DNA of 12,170 bases. Origin: an uncultured Bacilli bacterium (GTDB lineage Bacteria; Bacillota_I; Bacilli_A; RF39; UBA660). The translations under genes were made by a program, and so were the position numbers. Shown piece by piece: positions 5,691-12,170 of the stretch. The notes beneath the pieces are model-generated. The model saw nothing but the letters and a program-made list of their open reading frames with translations, was not told the DNA's origin and searched no databases. Position 1 is the stretch's first letter. The number at the start of each line of letters is the position of its first letter. The stretch lies in NCBI GenBank assembly GCA_934098445.1, contig CAKOOW010000035.1, positions 1 through 12,170 on the forward strand, given 5' to 3'.

Positions 5691-7286
5691 TTACTCATTA
5701 TAAGTATCTGGTAAATCATTTTCATATAAGGCATAAATGTCTTTAGTACCTTTTAATTTATTAACCAAAATATAAGTCTGACGAACATCATTAGTAATGA
5801 TAATACGATCCTTATCATACTTTTTAGCCATCAAGCCTTCATAGATTGGTTTTGTTTGTTTTTCGCCAACGAGAATTACGTAGTCCGCAACCGAACTTAT
5901 TTCTTCGCCGAACTCTTTATTATATTTTTCTTCTTCAGCTCCTAATTCAACCATTCCAGGAGTTACCACAACCTTATCCCCAGGCATCATACTTAAGACT
6001 TCAAGGGCAACTTTAGCTCCTACAGGATTACTATTATAAGCATCATCAATCTGATACATACCCCCAATTTTCTTAAGTTCAAGACGATGTTCGATTGGTT
6101 TTATTTTACTAACAGCGGCTTGTAATTTGGGAATAGAAATTCCAAACTCATAACCAACCGCAACTGCCGAAACAATATTGGAGATATTATGACGTCCTAA
6201 AAGACGTGTTTGAAATTCATAAGCTTTATTCTCACTCTTAAAGAAGATTTTAAAAGTTGATCCTTTATCACTACATTTTGTATCTAAGCAATAAAAGTCG
6301 GCTTTTTTATTATTGACAGCATACCAAACTACTCTAACTTTATTTTGTAAATCATAATTAACTTGTAAGGGATCATCCATATTGAGAAAAGCAATCCCAT
6401 CACTAGGTAAGCTTTCAATAAGTTCAAACTTAGTCTTAATAATATTTTCTTGACTCCCAAAAGTTTCTAAATGAGCTTTCCCTATCGTTGTTAATATTCC
6501 GTACTTAGGATGCACCAAATTACAAGCATTTTTAATTCTTCCAACTCGGTAAGCCCCCATCTCGGCAATAAATATTTCATCAAACTTAGTTAAATCATTA
6601 TTAATGGTAGTCATAAGTCCAACATCCGTATTAAAATTTTTAGGGGTCGGATGGGATATATAATCCATAGAAAGAATCTCATTTAGAATATTCTTACTAC
6701 TAGTCTTCCCATAAGAACCTGTAATTCCAATAACTTTTAAATCTTTATAAGATGCTAACTTATCTTCTGCCATATGCCAAAATTTCTTATAAATGCCCTT
6801 TTCAATCGGATCATTAATTAACTTCACTAGATAAACAACATAGTAATTTAGTACTAGTAACAACGATGCGATAGTAATTAAAATTCGCGCATTATTTTTA
6901 AAGATTAAATAAATCACTAAAGGAAGAAGATTTATTATATATAAAGTTATTATTTGTCTTTTAACACGCGCTGTTTTTACAAGCGGTTTCTTCGCTTTTT
7001 CGACCATAATTGAATACTTTATTACTTCGCTATCAAATAGATAGATGATAGCACTGATAATAAGAAGTACTTTACCAAGAATATTACCCGTAAATAAACT
7101 AATTACAGCTAAAATAGCTCCTAGGATATCATAATGCTTTAAAGCCTGTTCTTTATTCTGTTGAAGCCATTTTAAATAACGATTATTTTCATTATAAAGA
7201 TTTTGCTGTAACATATGTAAAGATTTTCTTGACTTTACAGTCATACTATAAAAAATAATTAAAAAGATTAAAATATTTAATATCAT
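5691..7286 (-). CDS. murF: MurF-type D-Ala-D-Ala adding ligase with membrane N-terminus
   Basis: A Mur ligase that probably adds D-Ala-D-Ala to UDP-MurNAc-tripeptide with ATP. The central domain has the P-loop GITGSYGKTSSK at 187-198, NTDVGLM at 219-225 (NNxxG-type MurF motif), EMGAYRVGRI at 242-251, GKAHLETFGS at 269-278 and LNMDD at 301-305. The C-terminal domain has GRHNISN at 364-370, IDDAYNSNP at 413-421 and the ending FENDLPD-like LYENDLPD at 520-527. The first 165 residues are not the usual soluble UDP-substrate domain. They hold about five hydrophobic segments (near 1-15, 53-66, 71-86, 111-129, 134-155) and a basic loop at 95-110, so the enzyme is probably membrane-bound. ATG at 7284-7286 overlaps the hydrolase TGA (ATGA) and follows a perfect AGGAGG. 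The position directly before ddl supports the MurF assignment over other Mur ligases. Confidence 0.88.
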   Translation of the reverse strand: MILNILIFLIIFYSMTVKSRKSLHMLQQNLYNENNRYLKWLQQNKEQALKHYDILGAILAVISLFTGNILGKVLLIISAIIYLFDSEVIKYSIMVEKAKKPLVKTARVKRQIITLYIINLLPLVIYLIFKNNARILITIASLLLVLNYYVVYLVKLINDPIEKGIYKKFWHMAEDKLASYKDLKVIGITGSYGKTSSKNILNEILSMDYISHPTPKNFNTDVGLMTTINNDLTKFDEIFIAEMGAYRVGRIKNACNLVHPKYGILTTIGKAHLETFGSQENIIKTKFELIESLPSDGIAFLNMDDPLQVNYDLQNKVRVVWYAVNNKKADFYCLDTKCSDKGSTFKIFFKSENKAYEFQTRLLGRHNISNIVSAVAVGYEFGISIPKLQAAVSKIKPIEHRLELKKIGGMYQIDDAYNSNPVGAKVALEVLSMMPGDKVVVTPGMVELGAEEEKYNKEFGEEISSVADYVILVGEKQTKPIYEGLMAKKYDKDRIIITNDVRQTYILVNKLKGTKDIYALYENDLPDTYNE

Positions 7287-8035
7287 TTCCTACCTCCTAT
7301 GAAATTTATTAAAATATTAGTAACATAATCAATCCGTTCTAAATAGGCATAATGCGTAGCCCCTGGTAGCTCGATTAAAGCTCCATCTTTTAGAATAGCT
7401 TCTAACTTTTTAGCTAGCTCTAATGGTGCCGCTGTATCAAGGGTTCCCCAAATAAGTAGGGTTGGGGCGGTAATCTTTTTTGCACACGCACTTAAATCTT
7501 GATTAATAGTATTTACCAAGACTGTACGCATTACTGGTGTCGCATTTTTATAGTCCGTAGATCCAATATACTGTTTGGCTAGTTCAACCAAATCTTTAGT
7601 AAACGGAATTTTCTTTAGAGTCTTTAAAACTTTTTCTTTAAAATTAGGTTTATACTCACGAATACAGGGGGCTCCAAAAAGAATAACTTTTTCTGTTTTA
7701 TTACGACTACTGTAAACTATACATAAACGACCACCAAAGGAATGCCCTATCATAATGGGATTAGTTATATTTAAAGCATTTAAAAAATCTTCAATCAATT
7801 TGGTATACTGATAAACATCAGTATTCATATCTGGTTCAGTCGAAGACCCAAACCCAGGTAAATCTAAGATGGTAATTCGATATTCATTTTTAAAATTTTT
7901 ATCATTAATTAATTTTAAGGCTAAAGGTCGCATCATTTCCATATTTTGACCCCATCCATGTAACATTACAATATCTTTAGTACCAATACCTAATTGGTCA
8001 TAAAAGATATGTTTATTATTAACTACTATCTCCAT
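7283..8035 (-). CDS. Alpha/beta hydrolase
   Basis: A 250-residue alpha/beta-hydrolase-fold enzyme. Visible elements are the oxyanion-hole HGWG at 26-29, DLPGFGSS at 58-65, the nucleophile elbow GHSFGG at 97-102 with Ser99, the acid Asp200 in WGTLD and the base His228 in GATHYAYLE, so the catalytic triad is complete. No signal peptide or membrane span is seen, hence cytosolic. The fold covers esterases, lipases, C-C hydrolases and thioesterases, and the substrate cannot be read from the sequence. It is the first gene of the operon and is coupled to murF by a 4-nt ATGA overlap, so a part in envelope metabolism is a reasonable inference but no more. ATG at 8033-8035 follows GAGGTGG. The last codons (Gly-Gly-Arg) are formed by the murF Shine-Dalgarno. 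Confidence 0.88.
   Translation of the reverse strand: MEIVVNNKHIFYDQLGIGTKDIVMLHGWGQNMEMMRPLALKLINDKNFKNEYRITILDLPGFGSSTEPDMNTDVYQYTKLIEDFLNALNITNPIMIGHSFGGRLCIVYSSRNKTEKVILFGAPCIREYKPNFKEKVLKTLKKIPFTKDLVELAKQYIGSTDYKNATPVMRTVLVNTINQDLSACAKKITAPTLLIWGTLDTAAPLELAKKLEAILKDGALIELPGATHYAYLERIDYVTNILINFIGGRK
7293..7298 (-). promoter_or_regulatory. Consensus Shine-Dalgarno of murF inside the hydrolase gene
   Basis: AGGAGG on the minus strand, 6 nt before the murF ATG, within the last four codons of the hydrolase gene. With the ATGA overlap it indicates translational coupling and confirms the murF start. Confidence 0.85.
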
Positions 8036-8054
8036 AAAATTTCCACCTCAATTA

Positions 8055-8063
8055 ATTATAGCA
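8055..8063 (-). promoter_or_regulatory. Predicted extended -10 promoter of the hydrolase-murF-ddl-pilin operon
   Basis: TGCTATAAT on the minus strand is a consensus extended -10 with no clear -35 (TAATAA-like at 17 nt). Transcription would start near 8048, just at the Shine-Dalgarno GAGGTGG, so the leader would be about 13 nt. A second TATAAT on the same strand at 8152-8157 could give a leader of about 110 nt; its -35 is also poor. Confidence 0.5.
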
Positions 8064-8220
8064 CGACTTTCCTAATTTATTATGAATTTATGTGTTTTTT
8101 TTAGCAATTTATATTTAATTAACATTTAGTTTTAAAGAAACTTTTCATCTTATTATAAATAAAGGATAAGTATTTAAAGCAATGGTAAATTAAGTAAACT
8201 AGTTCTTAAAATCTATAAAT
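8064..8220. other. A+T-rich intergenic spacer without a gene
   Basis: Lies between the hydrolase operon promoter and the terminator of the following gene. It is very A+T-rich, with no ORF of useful length on either strand (the longest plausible one is about nine codons and lacks a ribosome site), no strong hairpin and no tRNA-like structure. It contains one possible upstream -10 element (8152-8157, minus). Confidence 0.6.
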
Positions 8221-8257
8221 AAAAAGATAAGCACTTCATTTTTAGTGTTTATCTTTA
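8221..8257 (-). terminator. Rho-independent terminator of the 656-residue protein gene
   Basis: Arms 8223-8235 and 8244-8256 pair over 13 bp around an 8-nt loop. On the minus strand there is one A-C mismatch, then TTTTTATTT follows. On the plus strand the same position is a G-U pair, so the hairpin is fully paired there, but no plus-strand gene feeds into it. It lies 24 nt after the stop codon. Confidence 0.75.
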
Positions 8258-8280
8258 TTAAAAATCTAACCAATATTAAA

Positions 8281-10251
8281 CTATCTCTTTAAATCATTAT
8301 TTACGCTTCCGATTAAAGATTTCAAAAATTGCTGAATTTCTTCTTCTGAATGAGTTATATTACTAAAATCGGCTTTAAGTTCTATCATTAGATAATCAGC
8401 CTTAGCACCTTCTAAAGATTTCATCAATTCATTATAATCCATGTTTAAACCATATTCTTTAAATATCATAAACATATTATTTACTAAATCTTCGAAATTA
8501 AGATTTGTATAATTCCTATTTATATAATCCATGATAATTTGATGGTAATATTCAAAATTAAATACTCCTAATTGCTTACTTAAGTATTTACAAACATTTT
8601 CTACTTTCAATCTAGCCTGCTCTACATGCATATCAAACCATTTCTGATAGTTTTCATCCTCAAAATTCTTTTTGGCTTCACTTTGTGACTCTGCTAGAGG
8701 CTCTTTATTAACATGGTTAATTGAAATAGAATCTGGTATTACTTCTGATAAACCTGCTTGTTTTAAATTTTCGATTTCTTTTTCATATACTTGTTGTTTC
8801 AAATCATCAGGTAAATTGTTCATACTTTTTGAGGAAACTAAATATTTGGCAAAATCAGTTATATTTGGAGCCTTTTGTTGCTCTTTACATATTTTTATAT
8901 AATCTTTAAAATAATTTACCATATCATATTTCACATTTGAATTTCCATAAAAATTAGCATATTTTTGAAAAATTTGGTCCAAAGTTTTCTCTTGGTACGG
9001 TATTGAAATTGGAGTTTCTGAATGATTTATTTGGGTTTTAGCAAGGTTATTTGAGCGATAATCAGATGTCGAGTTAGTATTTTTAGTCGAAGTAGGAGTT
9101 TTAGAAGCACCTGATTGTTTATCGCTCTTTTCAGTAGTGGAGGAATGTTCATTATTGGAATTTAATTGTGTCTTTGAATGTTTATAATATTCATTTTCAG
9201 CGGCAATTTTGGCCTGTTCTACTTCTTCACTAGTCATTCGATTACCAATAGCATAGTCATCTTGTCGCATTTTCATTTCATCTATTTTAGAGGCATTTTC
9301 ATACACATTTTCATTTAGTTTCAACAATCTAAGATATAATTCTTTATAGCCAGTAATTACTGCTACTCGTCTTTGATTTTGTTCTTGAAGTTTTTGATTT
9401 TCCTTAGCCAATTGGTATGCATCAATCTTGCTTAATTCTATATCATTATTATCAATTCTTTTATATAAAGTATTTTTTATTGTTTCAATTGTTTCAATTA
9501 ATAAGTCAGTTGCTGTCAAACTTAGACCTCGATAAGAAGCCTTTTTTATTGCTTCTTCTAACACATTTAAAGCACTTATAGTATAGTCTATATTAGCATT
9601 CTCCTTTAACAGACTTCCAACTTTTTTTATCTGCAAACTCATAGGATCAAATAATTTTTGAGATAAACTTTGTTTAGATGATGTAATTTTATATTTGTTA
9701 AAATCATCAAGTTTCTTGTCGGAAGTTGTTTTAATTTTTTCAGAAAATCCTTGGAATTTATAAGTAGCAGAATTAAATACATCATAGTCTATATTAGATT
9801 TATTTTGTTTAATCATAATATCAATATATTTATCATCTAAAAGACTACCATCCAAAGTGCGATAGTGATGCTGTTTTACATATTCTTTTAATTTTTCTAC
9901 ATCAACTTCCAATTTTTCATCTAATCTTTTTTTTCGCATGTTTTGTTTACTTATAAAAGTTTTTCTTAAATTTTCAACAATAACTTTGATTTCCTGACTA
10001 TTTTTAAATGTTATTTCAAATTCTCTTAACAAAGAAAAAACAATTTGTTCTTCCTCAATAAACCTTCTATAATCTGAAAAATACAAGCGAATATTTTTAG
10101 TCATTTCTTCAATAGCCATATATTCTTGCATTTTTTCATCACGATTATTAATTGACCATATCGAATTATCACGCATTAGACTTTTTTTGGAAGCTTCTAA
10201 CGAGTTAAGAAGTTTTTGAATTTTACTAGGCTCTATTTTTTTATTTTCCAT
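8281..10251 (-). CDS. Unrecognised 656-residue helical protein with a disordered linker
   Basis: I do not recognise this protein. It has no signal peptide and no hydrophobic membrane span, so it is probably cytosolic. Residues 1-355 are charged and strongly helical, with heptad-like stretches near 85-125 and 275-355 (the latter Gln/Glu/Lys-rich) that could form coiled coils. Residues 361-413 are a Ser/Thr/Asn-rich low-complexity linker, probably disordered. Residues 420-656 form a second helical part with many Tyr, Phe and Asn residues and two cysteines (455, 554). No nucleotide-binding, nuclease, protease or DNA-binding motif was seen. ATG at 10249-10251 is chosen because AGAGAGGA lies 8 nt upstream; an in-frame TTG six codons earlier lies inside that ribosome site. 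Composition and codon use resemble the neighbours, so recent transfer is not indicated. It is monocistronic, with its own promoter (divergent from pyk) and terminator. A scaffold or cytoskeleton-like role is only a guess. Confidence 0.85.
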   Translation of the reverse strand: MENKKIEPSKIQKLLNSLEASKKSLMRDNSIWSINNRDEKMQEYMAIEEMTKNIRLYFSDYRRFIEEEQIVFSLLREFEITFKNSQEIKVIVENLRKTFISKQNMRKKRLDEKLEVDVEKLKEYVKQHHYRTLDGSLLDDKYIDIMIKQNKSNIDYDVFNSATYKFQGFSEKIKTTSDKKLDDFNKYKITSSKQSLSQKLFDPMSLQIKKVGSLLKENANIDYTISALNVLEEAIKKASYRGLSLTATDLLIETIETIKNTLYKRIDNNDIELSKIDAYQLAKENQKLQEQNQRRVAVITGYKELYLRLLKLNENVYENASKIDEMKMRQDDYAIGNRMTSEEVEQAKIAAENEYYKHSKTQLNSNNEHSSTTEKSDKQSGASKTPTSTKNTNSTSDYRSNNLAKTQINHSETPISIPYQEKTLDQIFQKYANFYGNSNVKYDMVNYFKDYIKICKEQQKAPNITDFAKYLVSSKSMNNLPDDLKQQVYEKEIENLKQAGLSEVIPDSISINHVNKEPLAESQSEAKKNFEDENYQKWFDMHVEQARLKVENVCKYLSKQLGVFNFEYYHQIIMDYINRNYTNLNFEDLVNNMFMIFKEYGLNMDYNELMKSLEGAKADYLMIELKADFSNITHSEEEIQQFLKSLIGSVNNDLKR

Positions 10252-10280
10252 AATGTTTTCCTCTCTCAATCATCACTTTA

Positions 10281-10286
10281 ATTCTA
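10281..10286 (-). promoter_or_regulatory. Predicted -10 element of the 656-residue protein gene
   Basis: TGATAGAAT on the minus strand gives an extended -10 (TAGAAT preceded by TGa), 30 nt before the ATG. The -35 position is T-rich (TTTTTA) and poor. The spacer contains two tandem TTTTATGAT units. Confidence 0.4.
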
Positions 10287-10333
10287 TCATAAAATCATAA
10301 AATTAAAAAGCCTAAAAAATCATAAAAACCCGA

Positions 10334-10362
10334 TTTACAAAAGGGTCCATTTATGGTAATAT
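10334..10362 (+). promoter_or_regulatory. Sigma-A type promoter of pyk
   Basis: TTTACA (10334-10339), a 17-nt spacer and TAATAT (10357-10362), followed by AAAGGAAG (10372-10379) before the ATG at 10388. The leader would be about 20 nt. A small inverted repeat ACCC/GGGT (10328-10331, 10343-10346) flanks the -35. Confidence 0.7.
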
Positions 10363-10387
10363 TAACTAGCGAAAGGAAGTAAATAAG

Positions 10388-11788
10388 ATGAAAAAGACAA
10401 AAATTATTTGTAGTATTGGTCCTTCTACACAAATTTGGGAAAACTTCAAAGGAATTGTAGAAGCTGGTATGAATGTTGCACGTATCAATTTCTCACATGC
10501 AACACTTGAAGAAAGAGAATTAGATTTATCTTTAATTAAACGTGCTAATGAAGAGATGGGCGCTAATATTGGTATTTTATTTGATACTAAAGGTCCAGAT
10601 TTAAGAACTTGTACTTTTGATGGAGATTACATTGAACTTGTTAAAGGAAAGACTATTCGTATCGTTGAAGAAGATGTTTTAGGTAATGCCGAAAGAATTT
10701 CATTCAACTATAAAGGAATTCTTAAGGATTTAGAAGTTGGACAAGCTATTCTTTTAGATGATGGTTTCTATAAATTAGTAGTTGTATCTAAAGAAGATGA
10801 TGGTCTTACTTGTGAAATCATTAATGGTGGTACAATTAAATCACGTCGTGGTGTTTGTATTCCTGGTGTTAAACTTAATGTTCCATTTATTTCTGATGCT
10901 GATAGAGAAGACATTAAATATGCTTGTGAACATGATGGTGACTACATTGCTGTATCATTTGTTAATACAGCAGAAGATGTTAAGGCTGTTAGAGATCTAT
11001 GTAAGGAATTTGGTCGTAAAGATATGATTATTATTTCGAAAGTAGAAACTCAATATGCTATTGATAATCTTCAAGAAATTGTTGATGCTTCTGACTATAT
11101 TATGGTTGCTCGTGGAGACTTAGGAATTGAAACTGGTCTAGAAAATTTACCTTTATATCAACAAAGAATGATTGATATGTGCCATAAGAATGGTAAAGGT
11201 GTTATCATGGCTACCCAAATGATGACTTCAATGAAGGAAAATATTCGTCCTACTAATGCTGAAGTTACTGATGTATCTAATGCTGTTTTAGCTGGTTGTG
11301 ATGCCATTATGACTAGTGATGAAACTACTATGGGTAAGTATCCAGTAGAAACTATTGAGTATATGGCTAAGATTGCTGTTAATGCTGAAAAAATTACTAA
11401 ATACAATCTTGCAGATTACAAATTAAGAGGTACTGATATTCACAACACTATTTGTAAGTGTGCAGTGGATGCTACTTTAGAATTACCTATTAAAGCTATC
11501 GTTGTATCTACTAAAGAAGGTAAAAGTGCTTTAGATGTATCTTGTCTAAGACCAAATGCTTACATTATCGCTACTGTTGAAAACGAAAAAATGGCTCGTA
11601 TGTTAGCACTTAAATGGGGTGTTTATACTAAAGTCGTTGGTGTTTCTAAGAATACTGATGATTTGGTAAGTGATAGTGTTAAAGCTGCTAAAGAAATATT
11701 AAACTTAAAATACAAAGATTTAGTTTGTGTTGTAGGTTCTGTTCCTGAAGAAGCTCATACTAACTTCTTAAAAATTGAAGAAATCTAA
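10388..11788 (+). CDS. pyk: Pyruvate kinase
   Basis: Converts phosphoenolpyruvate and ADP to pyruvate and ATP in the last step of glycolysis; active as a cytosolic tetramer in this family. The 466-residue protein has TKIICSIGPST at 4-14, ARINFSH at 31-37 (Arg32, Asn34), DTKGPDLRT at 66-74, SKVET at 217-221 (catalytic Lys218 and metal ligand Glu220), ARGDLGIE at 241-248 (Asp244) and ATQMMTSM at 275-282 (Thr276). Glu83 in YIEL sits where K+-dependent enzymes carry glutamate. The conserved MLSGET block reads MTSDET at 308-313, an unusual change. The C-terminus ends TNFLKIEEI, close to the usual end, and lacks the additional phosphohistidine-type domain of Bacillus pyruvate kinases. The start follows a good AAAGGAAG and a clear promoter; a strong terminator follows, so it is monocistronic. 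The smooth codon use is in line with high expression. Confidence 0.97.
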   Translation: MKKTKIICSIGPSTQIWENFKGIVEAGMNVARINFSHATLEERELDLSLIKRANEEMGANIGILFDTKGPDLRTCTFDGDYIELVKGKTIRIVEEDVLGNAERISFNYKGILKDLEVGQAILLDDGFYKLVVVSKEDDGLTCEIINGGTIKSRRGVCIPGVKLNVPFISDADREDIKYACEHDGDYIAVSFVNTAEDVKAVRDLCKEFGRKDMIIISKVETQYAIDNLQEIVDASDYIMVARGDLGIETGLENLPLYQQRMIDMCHKNGKGVIMATQMMTSMKENIRPTNAEVTDVSNAVLAGCDAIMTSDETTMGKYPVETIEYMAKIAVNAEKITKYNLADYKLRGTDIHNTICKCAVDATLELPIKAIVVSTKEGKSALDVSCLRPNAYIIATVENEKMARMLALKWGVYTKVVGVSKNTDDLVSDSVKAAKEILNLKYKDLVCVVGSVPEEAHTNFLKIEEI

Positions 11789-11803
11789 TTTAATTAGATA
11801 ATT

Positions 11804-11831
11804 AAAAGTCCAGACTGCCTGGGCTTTTTTT
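11804..11831 (+). terminator. Rho-independent terminator of pyk
   Basis: AAAGTCCAG, a five-base loop (ACTGC), CTGGGCTTT, then a run of T (seven in total). The arms pair over 9 bp with one U-G pair. It begins 16 nt after the pyk stop. Confidence 0.9.
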
Positions 11832-11837
11832 GATGAC

Positions 11838-11866
11838 AAAAAAAATTAGAGGTAGGTCCCCTAATT
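11838..11866 (-). terminator. Rho-independent terminator of the AddA-like gene
   Basis: On the minus strand AATTAGGGG, loop ACCTA, CCTCTAATT, then a run of T. The stem has 9 bp with one G-U pair and its left arm overlaps the stop codon. It lies 6 nt from the end of the pyk terminator, so the two converging units have separate, back-to-back terminators. Confidence 0.9.
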
Positions 11867-12170
11867 AAATATTTAATGATACTAACTGACTATCCATAAT
11901 TGAGTATAAGAAACAATGAACAGGTAGATTAATCATTTCTTCAATATATTTTTTATAACCACTAAGTTGAGCAAGATAAGCCTCATCAGTTGTATGCTTT
12001 AATTTATAATCAACAATTACTACCTCATTACTTTTAATTAAAAGTAAGTCAATAATACCATGTTTTTCAGATAAATTATCCTCATAGATAAATTCATATT
12101 CTTTAAAAATCTCTTTACTATCTTTAAGAATACCGGTATTAATAAAATTCTTTAGACAATTAATCTCAAA
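11865..12170 (-). CDS. addA: RecB-family nuclease domain, C-terminal end of a probable AddA
   Basis: The last 101 codons of a larger protein that enters from the right edge; no start is visible. The segment carries the RecB-type PD-(D/E)xK nuclease core: GIIDLLLI (visible residues 38-45, metal-binding Asp41), VIVDYKLK (51-58, Asp54 and Lys56) and QLSGYKKY (68-75, the Q-x3-Y motif). It ends with an LYS strand near 88-90, as AddA proteins do. AddA is the helicase-nuclease subunit that, with AddB, processes double-strand ends to start RecA-dependent repair in Firmicutes. Helicase motifs would lie beyond the window, so AddA is inferred from this domain and its C-terminal position; AddB or a stand-alone RecB-family nuclease is less likely. 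The stop TAA is at 11865-11867 and a terminator overlaps it. Confidence 0.75.
   Translation of the reverse strand, partial: FEINCLKNFINTGILKDSKEIFKEYEFIYEDNLSEKHGIIDLLLIKSNEVVIVDYKLKHTTDEAYLAQLSGYKKYIEEMINLPVHCFLYSIMDSQLVSLNI

Noticed and set aside
8221..8257. Hairpin as a small RNA or attachment site
   Set aside because: Position 24 nt after a stop codon, stem length and T-rich tail are fully explained by a terminator.
8672..8902. Plus-strand ORF of 76 codons inside the 656-residue protein gene
   Set aside because: Antisense shadow with no ribosome site or family features.
8281..10251. 656-residue protein as a phage or defence gene
   Set aside because: No nuclease, helicase, toxin or phage motif, no partner gene, no flanking repeats and ordinary composition; there is no evidence for such a role.
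10782..11406. Two ORFs (81 codons plus strand, 82 codons minus strand) inside pyk
   Set aside because: Out-of-frame and antisense shadows; their hydrophobic composition is an artefact of pyk codon use.
1..12170. UGA read as tryptophan (Mollicute code)
   Set aside because: TGA closes the hydrolase gene within an ATGA overlap and tryptophan codons checked are TGG, so the standard bacterial code applies.

Overview
The window is A+T-rich chromosomal DNA from a low-G+C Firmicute. The gene set (YlxM, a RecB-type nuclease tail like AddA, Ddl and MurF, strong Shine-Dalgarno sites) fits a walled Bacilli lineage, perhaps one of the uncultured gut Bacilli near the Mollicutes; that placement is inference. 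The standard bacterial code fits: TGA closes the alpha/beta-hydrolase gene at 7283-7285, and the tryptophan codons I checked are TGG. No tRNA, rRNA, CRISPR array, transposase or phage gene was seen.

Layout. (1) 1-250, minus: the 5' part of a short-chain dehydrogenase gene, divergent from (2) 434-1063, plus: a PAP2-type membrane phosphatase. Their shared spacer carries a near-perfect 17-bp palindrome. (3) 1076-3946, minus: an operon ftsY - fhs - ylxM with 1-nt spacing or overlap, where a formate-tetrahydrofolate ligase gene sits between two protein-targeting genes. (4) 4041-8035, minus: an operon alpha/beta hydrolase - murF - ddl - type IV pilin-like gene, closed by a strong terminator. Ddl makes D-Ala-D-Ala and MurF joins it to the UDP-MurNAc-tripeptide, so this is a peptidoglycan-precursor operon with two accessory genes. 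(5) 8281-10251, minus: a monocistronic gene for a 656-residue cytosolic helical protein that I do not recognise. (6) 10388-11788, plus: pyruvate kinase with a clear promoter and terminator. (7) 11865-12170, minus: the C-terminal end of a RecB-family nuclease, probably AddA, with its own terminator back to back with that of pyk.

Most of this is housekeeping. The parts that deserve attention are the unknown 656-residue protein, a MurF whose N-terminal substrate domain appears replaced by a membrane module, the pilin-like gene ending the wall operon, the Gly/Lys/Phe repeat tail on Ddl, the divergent fhs lodged between ftsY and ylxM, and the palindrome upstream of the dehydrogenase. I did not find convincing evidence for a new multi-gene defence or mobile system.
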